The notes beneath the pieces were generated by a model. That model made no database searches, was not told where the DNA came from, and saw only the letters and a program-made list of their open reading frames with translations. This document shows, piece after piece, positions 13,033 to 22,828 of a stretch of DNA of 64,000 nucleotides. Numbering within the stretch: position 1 is the stretch's first letter; each line of letters opens with the position of its first letter. This stretch comes from Rhodospirillaceae bacterium (GTDB taxonomy: Bacteria > Pseudomonadota > Alphaproteobacteria > UBA8366). The translations under genes and the position numbers were made by a program. The stretch is taken from assembly GCA_002716125.1 (NCBI GenBank), contig PAZH01000048.1, positions 1 through 64,000 of the forward strand, written 5' to 3'.

Positions 13033-14571
13033 ATGATGCTTGGAGTCACGCACCCGTTTCGACTGATCCGAGTCTTGTGGGTCTTAGCGCGGCACGGCGC
13101 TTTGTTTCCGCTGCGCGCCTTCGATGCGCCTCGGTGGCTCATTTGGTTCTTCCGGCTGATTGAGGCGAAGAAAGACGGCATTGCGCCGGGCAAGCGCCTT
13201 GCCGATGCGCTGCAATCGCTCGGACCGACGTTCATAAAGTTGGGACAATCGCTGGCCGTTCGCGGGGATCTGATCGGTGATGAAATCGCCGACGATCTCT
13301 CGGCATTGCAAGATGCATTACCGGCGTTCTCGTCGTCGCAAGCGAAATCGACGATTGCCCGCGAACTCGGCGCGGAGCTTGATGAATTCTACCGATCCTT
13401 TGATGAAGAACCGGTGGCGGCAGCATCGATCGCGCAAGTACATTTCGCGGTCACCACCGAAGACGAGGATGTCGCCGTAAAGGTTCTACGGCCTGGCATA
13501 GAGGAAGAGTTCCGCCGCGATATCGCCTTCTTTTATTGGCTGGCGCGGAACTTGGAACGAATGTCTCCCGAATCGCGGCGTCTCAAACCAGTTGAGGTCG
13601 TCGCGAATTTTGAAGAAACCGTCGCGTTGGAAATGGATCTGAGGCTGGAAGCAGCGGCTGCGGCAGAGCTTGCGGAGAATTTTGCCGACGACCCCGATTT
13701 CCGTGTACCGGCCGTCGACTGGAATCGAACCGGACAACGCGTTCTAACGCTTGAGCGCATTGACGGTATTCCGATTGACGAGACGGAACGCCTTGCGGAA
13801 GCGGGTATCGACCCGCGCGAAGTATTAGCGCGTTCCGCCCGCGCTTTCTTTCATCAAGTATTCCGAGATGGTTTTTTCCATGCCGATATGCATCCCGGCA
13901 ATATGTTTGTCGGTTCGGACGGTGTCCTCAGTCCGGTCGATTTCGGCATCATGGGCCGGCTCGACAAGCGGACGCGGAATTTCCTCGCGGATATGCTTAT
14001 TGCGTTCTTGAGTCGTGACTACCTAAAGGTCGCCGATGTGCACTTCGCCGCGGGATATGTACCGAACACGAAGTCCCGAGGGGCCTTCAGCCAAGCATGC
14101 AGAGCCATTGCGGAGCCGATTCTCGGAAAGCCGCAGAATGAAATTTCCATCGCGAAATTGCTGGGACAGCTTTTTCAAGTGACACGAACCTTCGAGATGG
14201 AAACGCAACCGCAATTGTTGCTCTTGCAGAAAACCATGCTTGTTGCCGAAGGTGTTGGCCGGAAACTTGATCCCGATTCAAATATTTGGATGCTGGCGGA
14301 GCCCCTGGTTGAAGAGTGGGTTCTCGAGCATCGCGGGCCGGAAGGGCGCATGCGTGAATTTGTCAGCGAGGTTGCCGCTCGTGCGGAGCGGTTGCCGCAG
14401 CTTTTCGAATCTGTGGATCAAATATCCGATATCATCACGGCGGATGGTCTCCGGTTGCATCCGGAAACAATCGATGCATTTCGGCGGAATGACGGCGCCG
14501 CGCGCTATTGGCGCGTTGGCTTTGTTGTTTTGGCGCTTCTCCTCGTGGCGTCTTTCATCGCAGATTTTTGA
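13033..14571 (+). CDS. ubiB: Ubiquinone biosynthesis kinase-like protein UbiB
   Basis: Atypical ABC1/ADCK-family ATPase needed for ubiquinone synthesis. The 512 residues contain the KxGQ motif (FIKLGQSLAVRGDL, near residue 68), the ATP-site lysine in VAVKVLRPGI, the catalytic GFFHADMHPGNMFV and the metal-binding VDFGIMGRL, and a C-terminal hydrophobic anchor (VGFVVLALLLVASFIADF). Length is close to the family norm. Start is the first of two adjacent ATGs. Confidence 0.96.
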   Translation: MMLGVTHPFRLIRVLWVLARHGALFPLRAFDAPRWLIWFFRLIEAKKDGIAPGKRLADALQSLGPTFIKLGQSLAVRGDLIGDEIADDLSALQDALPAFSSSQAKSTIARELGAELDEFYRSFDEEPVAAASIAQVHFAVTTEDEDVAVKVLRPGIEEEFRRDIAFFYWLARNLERMSPESRRLKPVEVVANFEETVALEMDLRLEAAAAAELAENFADDPDFRVPAVDWNRTGQRVLTLERIDGIPIDETERLAEAGIDPREVLARSARAFFHQVFRDGFFHADMHPGNMFVGSDGVLSPVDFGIMGRLDKRTRNFLADMLIAFLSRDYLKVADVHFAAGYVPNTKSRGAFSQACRAIAEPILGKPQNEISIAKLLGQLFQVTRTFEMETQPQLLLLQKTMLVAEGVGRKLDPDSNIWMLAEPLVEEWVLEHRGPEGRMREFVSEVAARAERLPQLFESVDQISDIITADGLRLHPETIDAFRRNDGAARYWRVGFVVLALLLVASFIADF

Positions 14572-14670
14572 TGCGATTCAAGAACGCTCTACCGCTTGTA
14601 TGGGCGTGGATGAAGGGCTAAATACAGTTTTCAAATGTAAAACTCTTTTTTCCGAGAAGGAAAGCGGGTC

Positions 14671-15879
14671 ATGATTGCAGGCAAGCGCATACTCCTGATC
14701 GTCTCAGGGGGCATCGCGGCATACAAATGCTTGGAGCTTATCCGCCGTCTCAAAGAACGTGGTGCAAATGTGCGGTGTGTTCTGACAGCGGGCGGCGCGC
14801 AATTTGTGACGCCGTTGTCCCTTTCAGCCTTGAGCGAAGACAAGGTCTACACGGAAATCTTCTCGCTCACGGATGAGGCGGAAATGGGCCATATCCAATT
14901 ATCGCGTGACGCGGATCTCCTGGTCGTAGCGCCGGCGAGCGCGGATATCATGGCGCGAATGGCCGGCGGACTTGCAAATGACCTCGCGACGACTGTCCTA
15001 TTGGCGACCGACAAACCGGTGATGTTCGTCCCCGCCATGAACGTACGGATGTGGGAGCATCCAGCGACCCAAGCAAACATTGAGACGCTCGAGTCGCGTG
15101 GATTGACGCGGATCGGCCCAAATTCCGGAAACATGGCCTGTGGCGAGTATGGCTTGGGTCGGATGTCGGAGCCCCTGGAAGTCGTGGAGGCGATCGAAGG
15201 ATTTTTCGCAGGGATGCGACGTCCGCTTGCGGGCCGGCGCGCGTTGGTGACCAGCGGCCCGACGCGCGAAGCCATTGATCCAGTCCGCTATCTTTCGAAC
15301 CACTCTTCGGGGAAGCAAGGCCATGCCATTGCATCGGCGCTGGCCGGCTTGGGTGCCGAAACGTCGCTGATCACCGGGCCCGTCGCGCTCGCCGATCCGT
15401 CCGGTGTGAATGTCCTGCATGTCGAATCCGCCGCCGAAATGCTGTCGGCCTGCCAATCCGCCCTGCCGGCGGACATTGCTGTTTGTGCCGCGGCCGTTTC
15501 CGATTGGCGCGTGGCCGATGCGGCGCCCGAGAAATTGAAGAAAGACGGCAGTGGCCCGCCACCGCTCGCGCTGACGGAGAACCCCGACATATTGCAGACC
15601 CTGTCGAAGGCGGAAAACCGCCGGCCGGGCCTCGTCGTGGGCTTTGCCGCAGAGACCGAGAATGTCGTTCAAAACGCCATCGACAAACGAATTCGCAAGG
15701 GCTGCGACTGGATTCTGGCGAACGATGTGTCTCCGGAAACCGGTACTTTCGGCGGCGATTCCAACACCATTCATCTGGTGCATGACGAAGGTGTGGAAGA
15801 TTGGCCACGGCTCACAAAGCAAGAAGTGGCTGATCGTCTCGCGTCGCGGATTGCGGACCACATAGGAGACGCCGAATGA
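14671..15879 (+). CDS. coaBC: Bifunctional phosphopantothenoylcysteine decarboxylase / phosphopantothenate-cysteine ligase
   Basis: Performs two consecutive steps of coenzyme A synthesis. N-terminal CoaC flavoprotein domain (about 1-185): [17 protein letters not shown], catalytic His in [20 protein letters not shown], and PAMNVRMW. C-terminal CoaB ligase (about 190-400): [22 protein letters not shown] and the substrate loop LKKDGSG. A ribosome site (AAGGAAAGCGGG) precedes the ATG. The stop overlaps the dut start (ATGA), an arrangement common in proteobacteria. Confidence 0.97.
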   Translation: MIAGKRILLIVSGGIAAYKCLELIRRLKERGANVRCVLTAGGAQFVTPLSLSALSEDKVYTEIFSLTDEAEMGHIQLSRDADLLVVAPASADIMARMAGGLANDLATTVLLATDKPVMFVPAMNVRMWEHPATQANIETLESRGLTRIGPNSGNMACGEYGLGRMSEPLEVVEAIEGFFAGMRRPLAGRRALVTSGPTREAIDPVRYLSNHSSGKQGHAIASALAGLGAETSLITGPVALADPSGVNVLHVESAAEMLSACQSALPADIAVCAAAVSDWRVADAAPEKLKKDGSGPPPLALTENPDILQTLSKAENRRPGLVVGFAAETENVVQNAIDKRIRKGCDWILANDVSPETGTFGGDSNTIHLVHDEGVEDWPRLTKQEVADRLASRIADHIGDAE

Positions 15880-16334
15880 GCGCGGTGAAGGTCAATGTCG
15901 TTCAATTGCCGCATGCGGCCGACTTACCGCTGCCCGAATATGCGACGGCGCAAAGCGCTGCGGTCGATCTTCTCGCCGCCGTTACCGAAGATGTCGTTTT
16001 GACACCGGGTGCGCGAACATTGATCCCAACCGGTCTCGCGATCGCGTTGCCAGATGGGTACGAAGCGCAAGTTCGGCCGCGTTCCGGCCTCGCTTTGAAG
16101 AATGGGATCACGCTGCTCAATACGCCTGGGACCATCGACTCGGACTACCGAGGTGAAATCGGTGTCATCCTCGCGAATCTCGGCCAAGAAGACTTTACGG
16201 TCGAACGCGGCATGCGAATCGCGCAAATGTTGATCGCACCGGTGACGCGATTGACTTGGAACGCTGTTTCCTCACTCGAAGAGAGCGAACGAGGATCAGG
16301 CGGTTTCGGGTCGACCGGCGTCACCACGGAATAA
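15876..16334 (+). CDS. dut: dUTP pyrophosphatase (trimeric dUTPase)
   Basis: Hydrolyses dUTP to dUMP and pyrophosphate, keeping uracil out of DNA. The 152 residues show the conserved motifs of trimeric dUTPases: [34 protein letters not shown], and the C-terminal arm GSGGFGSTG. Translation is probably coupled to coaBC through a four-base overlap. Confidence 0.97.
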   Translation: MSAVKVNVVQLPHAADLPLPEYATAQSAAVDLLAAVTEDVVLTPGARTLIPTGLAIALPDGYEAQVRPRSGLALKNGITLLNTPGTIDSDYRGEIGVILANLGQEDFTVERGMRIAQMLIAPVTRLTWNAVSSLEESERGSGGFGSTGVTTE

Positions 16335-16340
16335 CGACGA

Positions 16341-16799
16341 ATGTTACGCTTGTCGCGAAAACTAATGTTTGCGATCGAGGCTGTGGTCGATATTGCCTAC
16401 AACGCTGCGGACACCCCGGTGCAAAGCAAGGATATCGCGACACGCCAAAATATCCCGCGGCGGTACCTGGAGCAGGTGCTTCAGCAGCTTGTCCGCGAAG
16501 GCGTGCTGAGCGGCGTCCGCGGACCGCGGGGCGGGTACCGGTTGGCACGGGAGCGGCGCCGGGTCACACTGGGTCAAATTACCCGCATCGTGGCGGCCAT
16601 GGAGGATACGAGCGATCCTGTTGAAAGTTCGACGGGCTCGATGCTCGGTCGCGAAGTGTTGCGGCCCATCTGGCACGAGCTTCAAGACGATGCGCTCGCC
16701 AAGCTCGATCAAATCAGCATCGAAGACCTTTGCGGTCGAGCCCGCGATTCCGGCATTGAAGGGGCGTGCAAACAGATAGAGGTCGACTTTGCGATCTGA
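16341..16799 (+). CDS. Rrf2-family transcriptional regulator, probably cysteine-metabolism type
   Basis: The 152-residue protein has an N-terminal winged helix with the Rrf2 signature (IPRRYLEQVLQQLVREGVLSGVRGPRGGYRLAR). The central three-cysteine Fe-S motif of IscR and NsrR is absent; the only Cys lie near the C-terminus (DLCGRARDSGIEGACK). It starts 6 bases after dut and ends 23 bases before cysK. CymR of Firmicutes, an Rrf2 protein without Fe-S cluster, represses sulphur genes and forms a complex with CysK, so a CymR-like role is a reasonable inference. No operator was identified. Confidence 0.88.
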   Translation: MLRLSRKLMFAIEAVVDIAYNAADTPVQSKDIATRQNIPRRYLEQVLQQLVREGVLSGVRGPRGGYRLARERRRVTLGQITRIVAAMEDTSDPVESSTGSMLGREVLRPIWHELQDDALAKLDQISIEDLCGRARDSGIEGACKQIEVDFAI

Positions 16800-16822
16800 A
16801 CGTCCGGACAGGGTTTATCGCG

Positions 16823-17791
16823 ATGGTTGACCGGAACCCCTCCGCAGTTGAACCGACGGAAAGAATTTGTGACAGCATTCTCGGCACGATCGGTAATACG
16901 CCATTGGTGCGTCTATCCCGGTTGGTGGAAGCAAGTGACGTGCATGCGGAAATCCTGGCAAAATTGGAGTTCTTCAATCCCCTCGCGTCGGTTAAGGATC
17001 GCATTGGGTTGGCCATGGTGGAGCACCTGGAACGCGAGGGCCGCATCAATCCGGGTACCGTTATCGTCGAGCCGACATCGGGAAACACGGGCATTGCACT
17101 CGCCTTCGTTGCTGCGGCAAAGGGGTACCGCCTGATTCTGACCATGCCGGAATCGATGTCCGTTGAACGCCGACGGATGCTTTTGTTTCTTGGCGCAGAA
17201 TTGGAACTCACACCCGCGGCGCGCGGAATGCGGGGCGCGATCGAGCGGGCGGAAGAACTGGTCCGCGAACTGCCGGACGCCGTGATGCCGCAACAATTCG
17301 ACAACCCTGCCAATCCGGAAGTGCATCGGCGATCGACGGCGGAAGAGATTTGGGCCGATACCGGCGGGCGGATTGATGCTTTGGTGACAAGCGTAGGGAC
17401 CGGAGGCACGCTGACGGGGTGCGGGGCGCTTTTGAAAGAACGCAATCCGGACGTACGTATTGTTGCCGTCGAACCAGAAGACAGCCAGGTTTTGTCCGGC
17501 GGTACGCCCGGTCAGCATATGATCGAAGGCATTGGAGCCGGATTTGTGCCATCGATACTCGATACGAATTTGATCGACGAGGTCATACCCATCGCCAATG
17601 AGACGGCGTTTCGTACGGCACGGCAAACGGCGGCGCTGGAAGGATTGCCTGTCGGTATTTCAGCCGGTGCCGCGTTGGCCGCGGCGATCGAGGTTGCGGA
17701 GCGTGAGGAGATGACCGGACGGCGGATCGTGGTTATCATACCCTCCTTCGCGGAACGTTATCTGTCGACACCACTGTTCGATAAATTGTGA
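16823..17791 (+). CDS. cysK: Cysteine synthase A (O-acetylserine sulfhydrylase)
   Basis: PLP enzyme that makes cysteine from O-acetylserine and sulfide. The 322 residues contain the PLP-lysine motif NPLASVKDRIG, the substrate loop EPTSGNTGIALAF, and the glycine loop TSVGTGGTLTG. The phosphate/serine-binding region near GISAGAAL is intact. The chosen ATG at 16823 gives the usual N-terminus (ERICDSILGTIGNTPLVRL); an earlier in-frame ATG at 16766 would overlap the regulator gene. The stop overlaps the next gene's GTG start. Confidence 0.96.
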   Translation: MVDRNPSAVEPTERICDSILGTIGNTPLVRLSRLVEASDVHAEILAKLEFFNPLASVKDRIGLAMVEHLEREGRINPGTVIVEPTSGNTGIALAFVAAAKGYRLILTMPESMSVERRRMLLFLGAELELTPAARGMRGAIERAEELVRELPDAVMPQQFDNPANPEVHRRSTAEEIWADTGGRIDALVTSVGTGGTLTGCGALLKERNPDVRIVAVEPEDSQVLSGGTPGQHMIEGIGAGFVPSILDTNLIDEVIPIANETAFRTARQTAALEGLPVGISAGAALAAAIEVAEREEMTGRRIVVIIPSFAERYLSTPLFDKL

Positions 17792-18603
17792 GCAAGATGA
17801 TGGACGAGATCAGCGACGAACAACTCATGCGCTATGCGCGTCATGTCGTCCTCGAAGAAGTTGGCGAGGAAGGGCAAATTAAACTGCTCGAATCGAAGGT
17901 GCTGGTCATTGGTGCCGGCGGATTGGGCTCACCCGTGCTGATGTACCTCGCGGCTGCCGGTGTGGGCACGCTTGGTGTCGTTGACGACGATGTTGTCGAC
18001 ATCACGAATCTTCAGCGCCAAATTGTGCATGGCACGGAAGATATCGATCGCCCGAAGGTGGACAGCGCGGAAGCGCGTCTGCGTTCGATCAATCCGGAAG
18101 TTCGGATTCACAAGTATCCGTATCGGATTGTACCCGACAACGCGATTGAGCTGATTTCGCAATACGACTTGGTCCTCGATGGCTGCGATAATTTCGATAC
18201 GCGGTACATGATCAACGATGCCTGTTATTTGGCGAAGACGCCGCTGGTTTCGGCCGCGTTGCTTCGATTCGAGGGCCAGTTAACCACGATAAAAGCCTTC
18301 GAGGGCGGCGATGCGCCGTGCTATCGCTGCATCTTTCCAAGCCCGCCGGCACCGGGGATGGTGCCGCGATGCGAGCAGGCCGGAATTTTCGGCGCCGTCG
18401 CGGGCGTACTCGGTACCATGCAAGCGACGGAAGCGTTAAAAGAGCTTCTGGGGCTGGGGCAGAGTTTGTCGGGGCGTTTGGTGCTTTACGATTCGATGAA
18501 CTCGGATATGCGCAGCCTGAAAGTAAAACGAGATCCCGGATGCGCGCTGTGTGGCGATCACCCGACGATCCGCAGTCTGCAAACGGCCGAAGCCGCCGAA
18601 TAG
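17788..18603 (+). CDS. moeB: MoeB/ThiF-type adenylyltransferase (E1-like, sulfur-carrier activating)
   Basis: Adenylates the C-terminal Gly-Gly of a small sulfur-carrier protein (MoaD, ThiS or a CysO-like protein). The 271 residues have the nucleotide-binding VIGAGGLGSPVLMYLA, the Arg finger region TNLQRQIVHG, and DGCDNFDTRYMINDAC. Two Cys pairs (CYRCIF and CALCGDH) fit the zinc site of MoeB. No rhodanese domain is present. GTG start at 17788 overlaps the cysK stop; an ATG at 17797 is the alternative. Pairing with cysK suggests a link to cysteine or thiocarboxylate sulfur transfer, so MoeB is the family name rather than a proven role. Confidence 0.85.
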   Translation: MSKMMDEISDEQLMRYARHVVLEEVGEEGQIKLLESKVLVIGAGGLGSPVLMYLAAAGVGTLGVVDDDVVDITNLQRQIVHGTEDIDRPKVDSAEARLRSINPEVRIHKYPYRIVPDNAIELISQYDLVLDGCDNFDTRYMINDACYLAKTPLVSAALLRFEGQLTTIKAFEGGDAPCYRCIFPSPPAPGMVPRCEQAGIFGAVAGVLGTMQATEALKELLGLGQSLSGRLVLYDSMNSDMRSLKVKRDPGCALCGDHPTIRSLQTAEAAE

Positions 18604-18605
18604 CG

Positions 18606-19592
18606 CTAGAACATTGTCTCCAAGACGCGATCGGGCGGCGTGTGGCCGTCGGCGAATGTCTTGATATTGACAATGACCTTCTCGCCCATGTCGAGCCGAC
18701 CTTCGAGCGTGGCCGACCCCATATGCGGCAGGAGCACGACATTCTCGAGGTTCAAGAGTTTCGGGTTGACGGCCGGTTCGTGCTCAAACACATCAAGCCC
18801 GGCCCCGGCGATTTCGCCGCTCGCCAACATGCGCGTCAGCGCTTTCTCGTCGATGACTTCACCGCGGCTGGTATTGACGATATAGGCATGCGGTTTCACG
18901 AGTTTGAGGCGACGCTCGGAAAGCAGATGGAAGGTCGCCGGCGTGTGCGGGCAATTGATCGAGATGATGTCCATGTGGGCCAACATCTGATCGAGACTTT
19001 CCCAATAGGTCGCCTCAAGTTCCGACTCGGTTTCCGGATGCACGCGCTGGCGGTTATGATAGTGAATAGAGAGACCGAAACCGCGCGCCCGATGCGCAAC
19101 GGCTTGTCCAATCCGACCCATACCGACAATACCCAGGCGTTTTCCCCAAATTCGGTGTCCGAGCATGAGCGTCGGTCCCCAGCCGTCCCATTTTTCGGCA
19201 CGGACCAGTCTTTCGCCTTCCGATAACCGGCGCGGGACGGCGAGGATCAACGCCATGGTCATGTCCGCAGTATCTTCCGTCAGGACGCCCGGCGTATTGG
19301 TGACCGTAATGTTTCGCTTCTTCGCCGCCGCAAAGTCGATATGGTCGATCCCGGTACCGAAGGATGCGATAAGCTTGAGGTTGTCTCCCGCCTGCGACAA
19401 TATCTTGCTGTCGATTCGGTCTGTAACCGTAGGCACGAGGACGTCGGCTTCGGCGACGGCGGCGGAGAGTTCCGCCTGCGACATCGGCGTGTCCTCAAGG
19501 TTGAGGCGAGTCTCGAATAGCTCCATCATCCTGGTTTCGATGACATCCGGGAGCTTACGGGTAACGATAACAAGAGGCTTTTTTGCGTTCAT
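18606..19592 (-). CDS. D-2-hydroxyacid dehydrogenase, glyoxylate/hydroxypyruvate reductase type
   Basis: NAD(P)H-dependent reduction of a 2-oxoacid. The 328 residues show the Rossmann motif GIVGMGRIGQAVAHRARGFG, and the catalytic Arg (VNTSRGEVID), Glu (DVFEHEP) and His (LLPHMGSAT). The PHMGSAT ending and overall length fit glyoxylate reductase (GyaR-like) more than PGDH or formate dehydrogenase. It converges with moeB, with 2 bases between the stops. Confidence 0.9.
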   Translation of the reverse strand: MNAKKPLVIVTRKLPDVIETRMMELFETRLNLEDTPMSQAELSAAVAEADVLVPTVTDRIDSKILSQAGDNLKLIASFGTGIDHIDFAAAKKRNITVTNTPGVLTEDTADMTMALILAVPRRLSEGERLVRAEKWDGWGPTLMLGHRIWGKRLGIVGMGRIGQAVAHRARGFGLSIHYHNRQRVHPETESELEATYWESLDQMLAHMDIISINCPHTPATFHLLSERRLKLVKPHAYIVNTSRGEVIDEKALTRMLASGEIAGAGLDVFEHEPAVNPKLLNLENVVLLPHMGSATLEGRLDMGEKVIVNIKTFADGHTPPDRVLETMF

Positions 19593-19667
19593 GCCTAGTT
19601 CCGGCGATCACAATCCGCCCGCATTTACACGGCGCCATGGTGCCTTGTCCAGTCTTTGGAGGCAGGT

Positions 19668-20234
19668 TTGATACCGTATAAATTCGGCGTCGGTTCGCTC
19701 AGTGCATGCGGATTATGGGTGGTGGTGTGTCTATTTGCCGTTTCCGTAAACGCTGACGAGTTTTCAAAACCCATCCTATTGCAATTAGCGCAATCGGAAG
19801 ACCCCCTCCGGACGCGTCCGAAACAAGCGACCCAGCGCCGGTTTGTCTCGCTGCGCTCCGATGAGGTGAACGTGCGGGTCGGGCCAGGGGTACGCTATCC
19901 GGTAAAATGGGTGTTCCGTCAGAAGGCCATTCCGGTCGAGATCGTCCAGGAATACGACACCTGGCGTAAAATCCGCGACTGGGAGGGAGCCGAAGGTTGG
20001 GTGCATCGAGCCATGTTGTCGAGCAAACGAAGCATTATCGTCACCGGCCGAACCACCACGATGCGTCGCCGTTCGAGCGACGAAGCGCCCGCCGTTGCGC
20101 GGTTAGGCAGAGGCATGGTTGCACATTTGGACAAATGCACCCCCGCCTGGTGTCGGGTCGAGGTCGACGGTTACGAAGGCTGGGTTCGGCGCGGCGGCCT
20201 TTGGGGCGTTCGAAAAAACGAAGTCCTTAACTGA
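19668..20234 (+). CDS. Exported protein with two bacterial SH3 domains
   Basis: The 188-residue protein starts with a signal peptide (hydrophobic LSACGLWVVVCLFAVSVNA), followed by an SH3-like domain with the repeat hallmark VNVRVGPGVRYPVKWVF...WRKIRDWEGAEGWVH (about residues 60-115) and a second, more divergent copy ending in WCRVEVDGYEGWVRRGGLWG. Such domains bind cell-wall or protein ligands in the periplasm. Start: TTG at 19668 has a perfect GGAGG at 19658-19662 with 5-base spacing; another TTG at 19656 overlaps that site. Its 3' end overlaps the convergent DUF3501 gene by 8 bases. Confidence 0.82.
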   Translation: MIPYKFGVGSLSACGLWVVVCLFAVSVNADEFSKPILLQLAQSEDPLRTRPKQATQRRFVSLRSDEVNVRVGPGVRYPVKWVFRQKAIPVEIVQEYDTWRKIRDWEGAEGWVHRAMLSSKRSIIVTGRTTTMRRRSSDEAPAVARLGRGMVAHLDKCTPAWCRVEVDGYEGWVRRGGLWGVRKNEVLN

Positions 20235-20817
20235 AATCTTCGCTGAGCGCCGCGCGCGTCGCTTCCGGCATGACGGCAATATGCGCATATTGTTCATGCT
20301 TAAAACCGACAAGGACTTGTGTCCCCGCTTCCCGGAAGGCTTTGATCTGCGCTTCCGTGAATGGGAAGTGCAGAAATTGTACGGATGACGCTTTTCCGTC
20401 TGCGGTCGTCCGATCGACATCGGCCTCGGGAACGCCGGTGACGACTTCGCCCCCGAACTCGATGGTCATTGTTTCTTCGACGCCGCCAAGCTTGGAGAGG
20501 AAATTTTTTCGGCGAACCGGTTCGTCGATCTCGAACATAACCGTGCAAACGAGCTCCTGGCCTTTTGGGATCAAAGGATTGTAGGCCGCCAATTCGTCGG
20601 CGATCTGTTCTTCGCCGCCCCGCTCGATATAGAGCATTTCATGGACCTGTTGCCACATGCTGTCGAAACTCTCGAAATGACAGACGGCAACGGGACCGAT
20701 CTCCATTCGGCGGTTTCGTTTGAGGGCGACGATCTCGCGCCGGCGATCCTTGCGAATTTTCACATATTCCGACATCGGCATGATGTCGTCGCGTGTCAAT
20801 TCAGTTCGTACGCTCAT
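20227..20817 (-). CDS. DUF3501 family protein
   Basis: A 196-residue soluble protein of unknown function, recognised from MSEYVKIRKDRRREIVALKRNRRMEIGP and the WQQVHEMLYIE segment. It is acidic, without signal peptide or membrane segment. It ends the operon rubrerythrin - Fe-S oxidoreductase - DUF3501, a grouping that recurs in proteobacteria. An overlapping longer frame on the same strand is a shadow of the oxidoreductase gene; the ATG at 20817 is the sensible start. A redox or peroxide-defence role is inferred from neighbours only. Confidence 0.85.
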   Translation of the reverse strand: MSVRTELTRDDIMPMSEYVKIRKDRRREIVALKRNRRMEIGPVAVCHFESFDSMWQQVHEMLYIERGGEEQIADELAAYNPLIPKGQELVCTVMFEIDEPVRRKNFLSKLGGVEETMTIEFGGEVVTGVPEADVDRTTADGKASSVQFLHFPFTEAQIKAFREAGTQVLVGFKHEQYAHIAVMPEATRAALSEDFS

Positions 20818-20840
20818 GGGCTGTTCCTTACCTGCGCGGG

Positions 20841-22187
20841 TTAGACATCGACGCCGTAGGCGCGGGCGAATAAGACAATCGGATGGGGCGCGATTTCGTA
20901 GGCTGGCGTGTCTTCTTCGGCGAGCCGACCGATCCCCTGGCCAAGGTGCATACCTGCAAGCGGGCATTCGGATACGATATGCTTCTTGCCGCTTTGTAAG
21001 GACTGACGCGCCGCTGGGCGGCCGACCTTGATCGCCGTTTCGAAATTCTCTTTCTTGATGCCCCAGGATCCGCCGTGACCGGAACAGCGTTCGATGACGG
21101 AAACGTCGGCATCGGGAATAAGGCGCATCATTTCCGCTGCCTTCGCCCCCATGTTCTGGGCCCGGGCGTGGCACGCGAAGTGGACGGCGACCCCGCCATC
21201 CAGCGGCTTCAGTCCATCCGACAAACCCTCGTTCTTGGCGATATCGACGACATACTCCGTGATATCGAAACTGGCATCCGCCGATTTCCGGACCGCCGGG
21301 TCGTCCGGAAGAATCAAAGGCCATTCGAACTTAAGCATCAAGGCGCAGCTCGGTACGAGGGCAATCACGTCGTAGCCTTTATCGATCCACGCGCCGAGTT
21401 CTTTGGAGACCGTCTTGGCGCTCTCGGCGACCGCCGAAAGGTCGCCCTGTTCCAATTGCGGCATGCCGCAGCAGCCGGGATAGACGACCTCTGTCTCGAC
21501 GCCATTGCGTGCCAGTACTTCTTGCGCGGCGACGCCGATTTCCGGGCTGTTGTAATTCGCAAAACACGTCGCGAAGAGGACCGCCTTGCGGGATTTTGCC
21601 GGCGCGGTGGTGTCGACTGTTGCCGGCGATTCCTTCGCCTGCTTCTCGAAAGTCCGGCCATGGAATTTCGGAAGCTCAGCATTGCGGTCGATGCCGGCGA
21701 CGCTTTCCATGATTGGGCGGGTCAGGCCGTTCTCGGTGTCCGCGGCCCAATTCGCAATAGCGGACATCCGGCCGGCGGCTTTTCCGTTGCGGTCGGTTTT
21801 GGTGAGTTCGCGATCGATTGTGCCGATCATGCCTTTGCGTTGCTCGACCGCGCGGTAGCGCAACATCAGGTGCGGGAAGTCCAGATTGAATTCGTGCGGA
21901 GGCACATAGGGGCACTTCGTCATGAAGCACATATCGCACAGCGTGCAGGCATCGACGACGGGCTTGAAATCCTTGCTATCGACCGAGTCCAGCTCGCCGG
22001 TCTCCGCTTCGTCGATCAAGTCGAATAGACGGGGGAAGCTGTCGCACAAGTTAAAACAACGGCGGCATCCGTGACAGATGTCGAAGACGCGGCGCAGTTC
22101 TTCGTCGAGCTGTGCTTCATCGTAGAATGCATCTTCGGTCCAGGCCAAAGGGTGACGTTCGGGCGCGTCGAGACTGCCTTCTCTCAT
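20841..22187 (-). CDS. Heterodisulfide-reductase-like Fe-S oxidoreductase (CCG domains, GlpC-like)
   Basis: The 448-residue protein has two 4Fe-4S motifs near the N-terminus ([11 protein letters not shown] and [12 protein letters not shown]) and two cysteine-rich CCG-type domains ([14 protein letters not shown] in the middle; FACHARAQ and [11 protein letters not shown] near the C-terminus). It resembles GlpC and the HdrD C-terminal half. No flavin or membrane domain is present. It is placed between rubrerythrin and DUF3501, so it may pass electrons to rubrerythrin; that is inference. The ATG at 22187 is preferred over an upstream TTG. Confidence 0.88.
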   Translation of the reverse strand: MREGSLDAPERHPLAWTEDAFYDEAQLDEELRRVFDICHGCRRCFNLCDSFPRLFDLIDEAETGELDSVDSKDFKPVVDACTLCDMCFMTKCPYVPPHEFNLDFPHLMLRYRAVEQRKGMIGTIDRELTKTDRNGKAAGRMSAIANWAADTENGLTRPIMESVAGIDRNAELPKFHGRTFEKQAKESPATVDTTAPAKSRKAVLFATCFANYNSPEIGVAAQEVLARNGVETEVVYPGCCGMPQLEQGDLSAVAESAKTVSKELGAWIDKGYDVIALVPSCALMLKFEWPLILPDDPAVRKSADASFDITEYVVDIAKNEGLSDGLKPLDGGVAVHFACHARAQNMGAKAAEMMRLIPDADVSVIERCSGHGGSWGIKKENFETAIKVGRPAARQSLQSGKKHIVSECPLAGMHLGQGIGRLAEEDTPAYEIAPHPIVLFARAYGVDV

Positions 22188-22297
22188 TGGATGGGTCCGT
22201 GTTTTCGTTGTTTGGGGCTCGGCGGGAGCGCAACGCCGCTTGGCGATGCGCTCCGGCTTAGCCGACAATATGGTGCGTATTGGTGCACCAACTTTTC

Positions 22298-22720
22298 TTA
22301 CGAGTCGAGCGTATCCAGAGCTTTCTGGAAGCGACCAGCGTGGCTCTTTTCAGCCTTTGCCAAGGTTTCGAACCAATCAGCGATTTCGTCGAACCCTTCG
22401 TCACGGGCGGAGCGCGCCATACCGGGATACATGTCGGTATATTCGTGCGTCTCGCCGGCAATGGCGGCTTTCAGGTTATCGGCGGTGCCACCAATCGGCT
22501 CGCCCGTCGCCGGGTCACCCGTTTCTTCAAGATATTCCAAATGGCCGTGTGCGTGGCCGGTCTCGCCTTCCGCGGTTGAGCGGAACACGGCTGCGACGTC
22601 GTTATAACCTTCGACATCAGCCTTTTGCGCGAAATACAGATAGCGGCGATTTGCCTGGCTCTCACCGGCAAAGGCAGCTTTGAGATTCTCTTCGGTTTTC
22701 GAACCCTTAAGGGACGCCAT
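22298..22720 (-). CDS. Rubrerythrin (diiron domain only, no rubredoxin domain)
   Basis: The 140-residue ferritin-like protein shows the two Glu/ExxH half-sites of the diiron centre ([12 protein letters not shown] with [21 protein letters not shown] with AEKSHAGRF). The C-terminal rubredoxin Fe(Cys)4 domain of classical rubrerythrin is missing, so electrons must come from another protein; the Fe-S oxidoreductase next in the operon is a candidate. A GGAGAGAGAG stretch serves as ribosome site. Rubrerythrins reduce hydrogen peroxide. Confidence 0.93.
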   Translation of the reverse strand: MASLKGSKTEENLKAAFAGESQANRRYLYFAQKADVEGYNDVAAVFRSTAEGETGHAHGHLEYLEETGDPATGEPIGGTADNLKAAIAGETHEYTDMYPGMARSARDEGFDEIADWFETLAKAEKSHAGRFQKALDTLDS

Positions 22721-22794
22721 TCTCTCTCTCCTCACTCCACGAGTTTTTCGCTTCGACCGGGCGAAACGCCTTCGGTCGAGGTCGTTGACGAGAG

Positions 22795-22825
22795 TCTATA
22801 TGGTGAAGCGGGAGGCGTCTGTCAA
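22795..22825 (-). promoter_or_regulatory. Predicted sigma-70 promoter of the rubrerythrin operon
   Basis: On the minus strand a perfect -35 TTGACA (22820-22825) is followed after 17 bases by CATATA (22797-22802), or after 19 by TATAGA. It lies about 75 bases upstream of the rubrerythrin ATG. The Irr-like palindrome abuts the -35 on its upstream side. Confidence 0.7.
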
Positions 22826-22828
22826 TAG

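Noticed and set aside
20818-21324. N-terminal extension of the DUF3501 protein into the Fe-S oxidoreductase gene
   Set aside because: The added sequence has no family features and overlaps the conserved second CCG domain; the ATG at 20817 gives the usual length.
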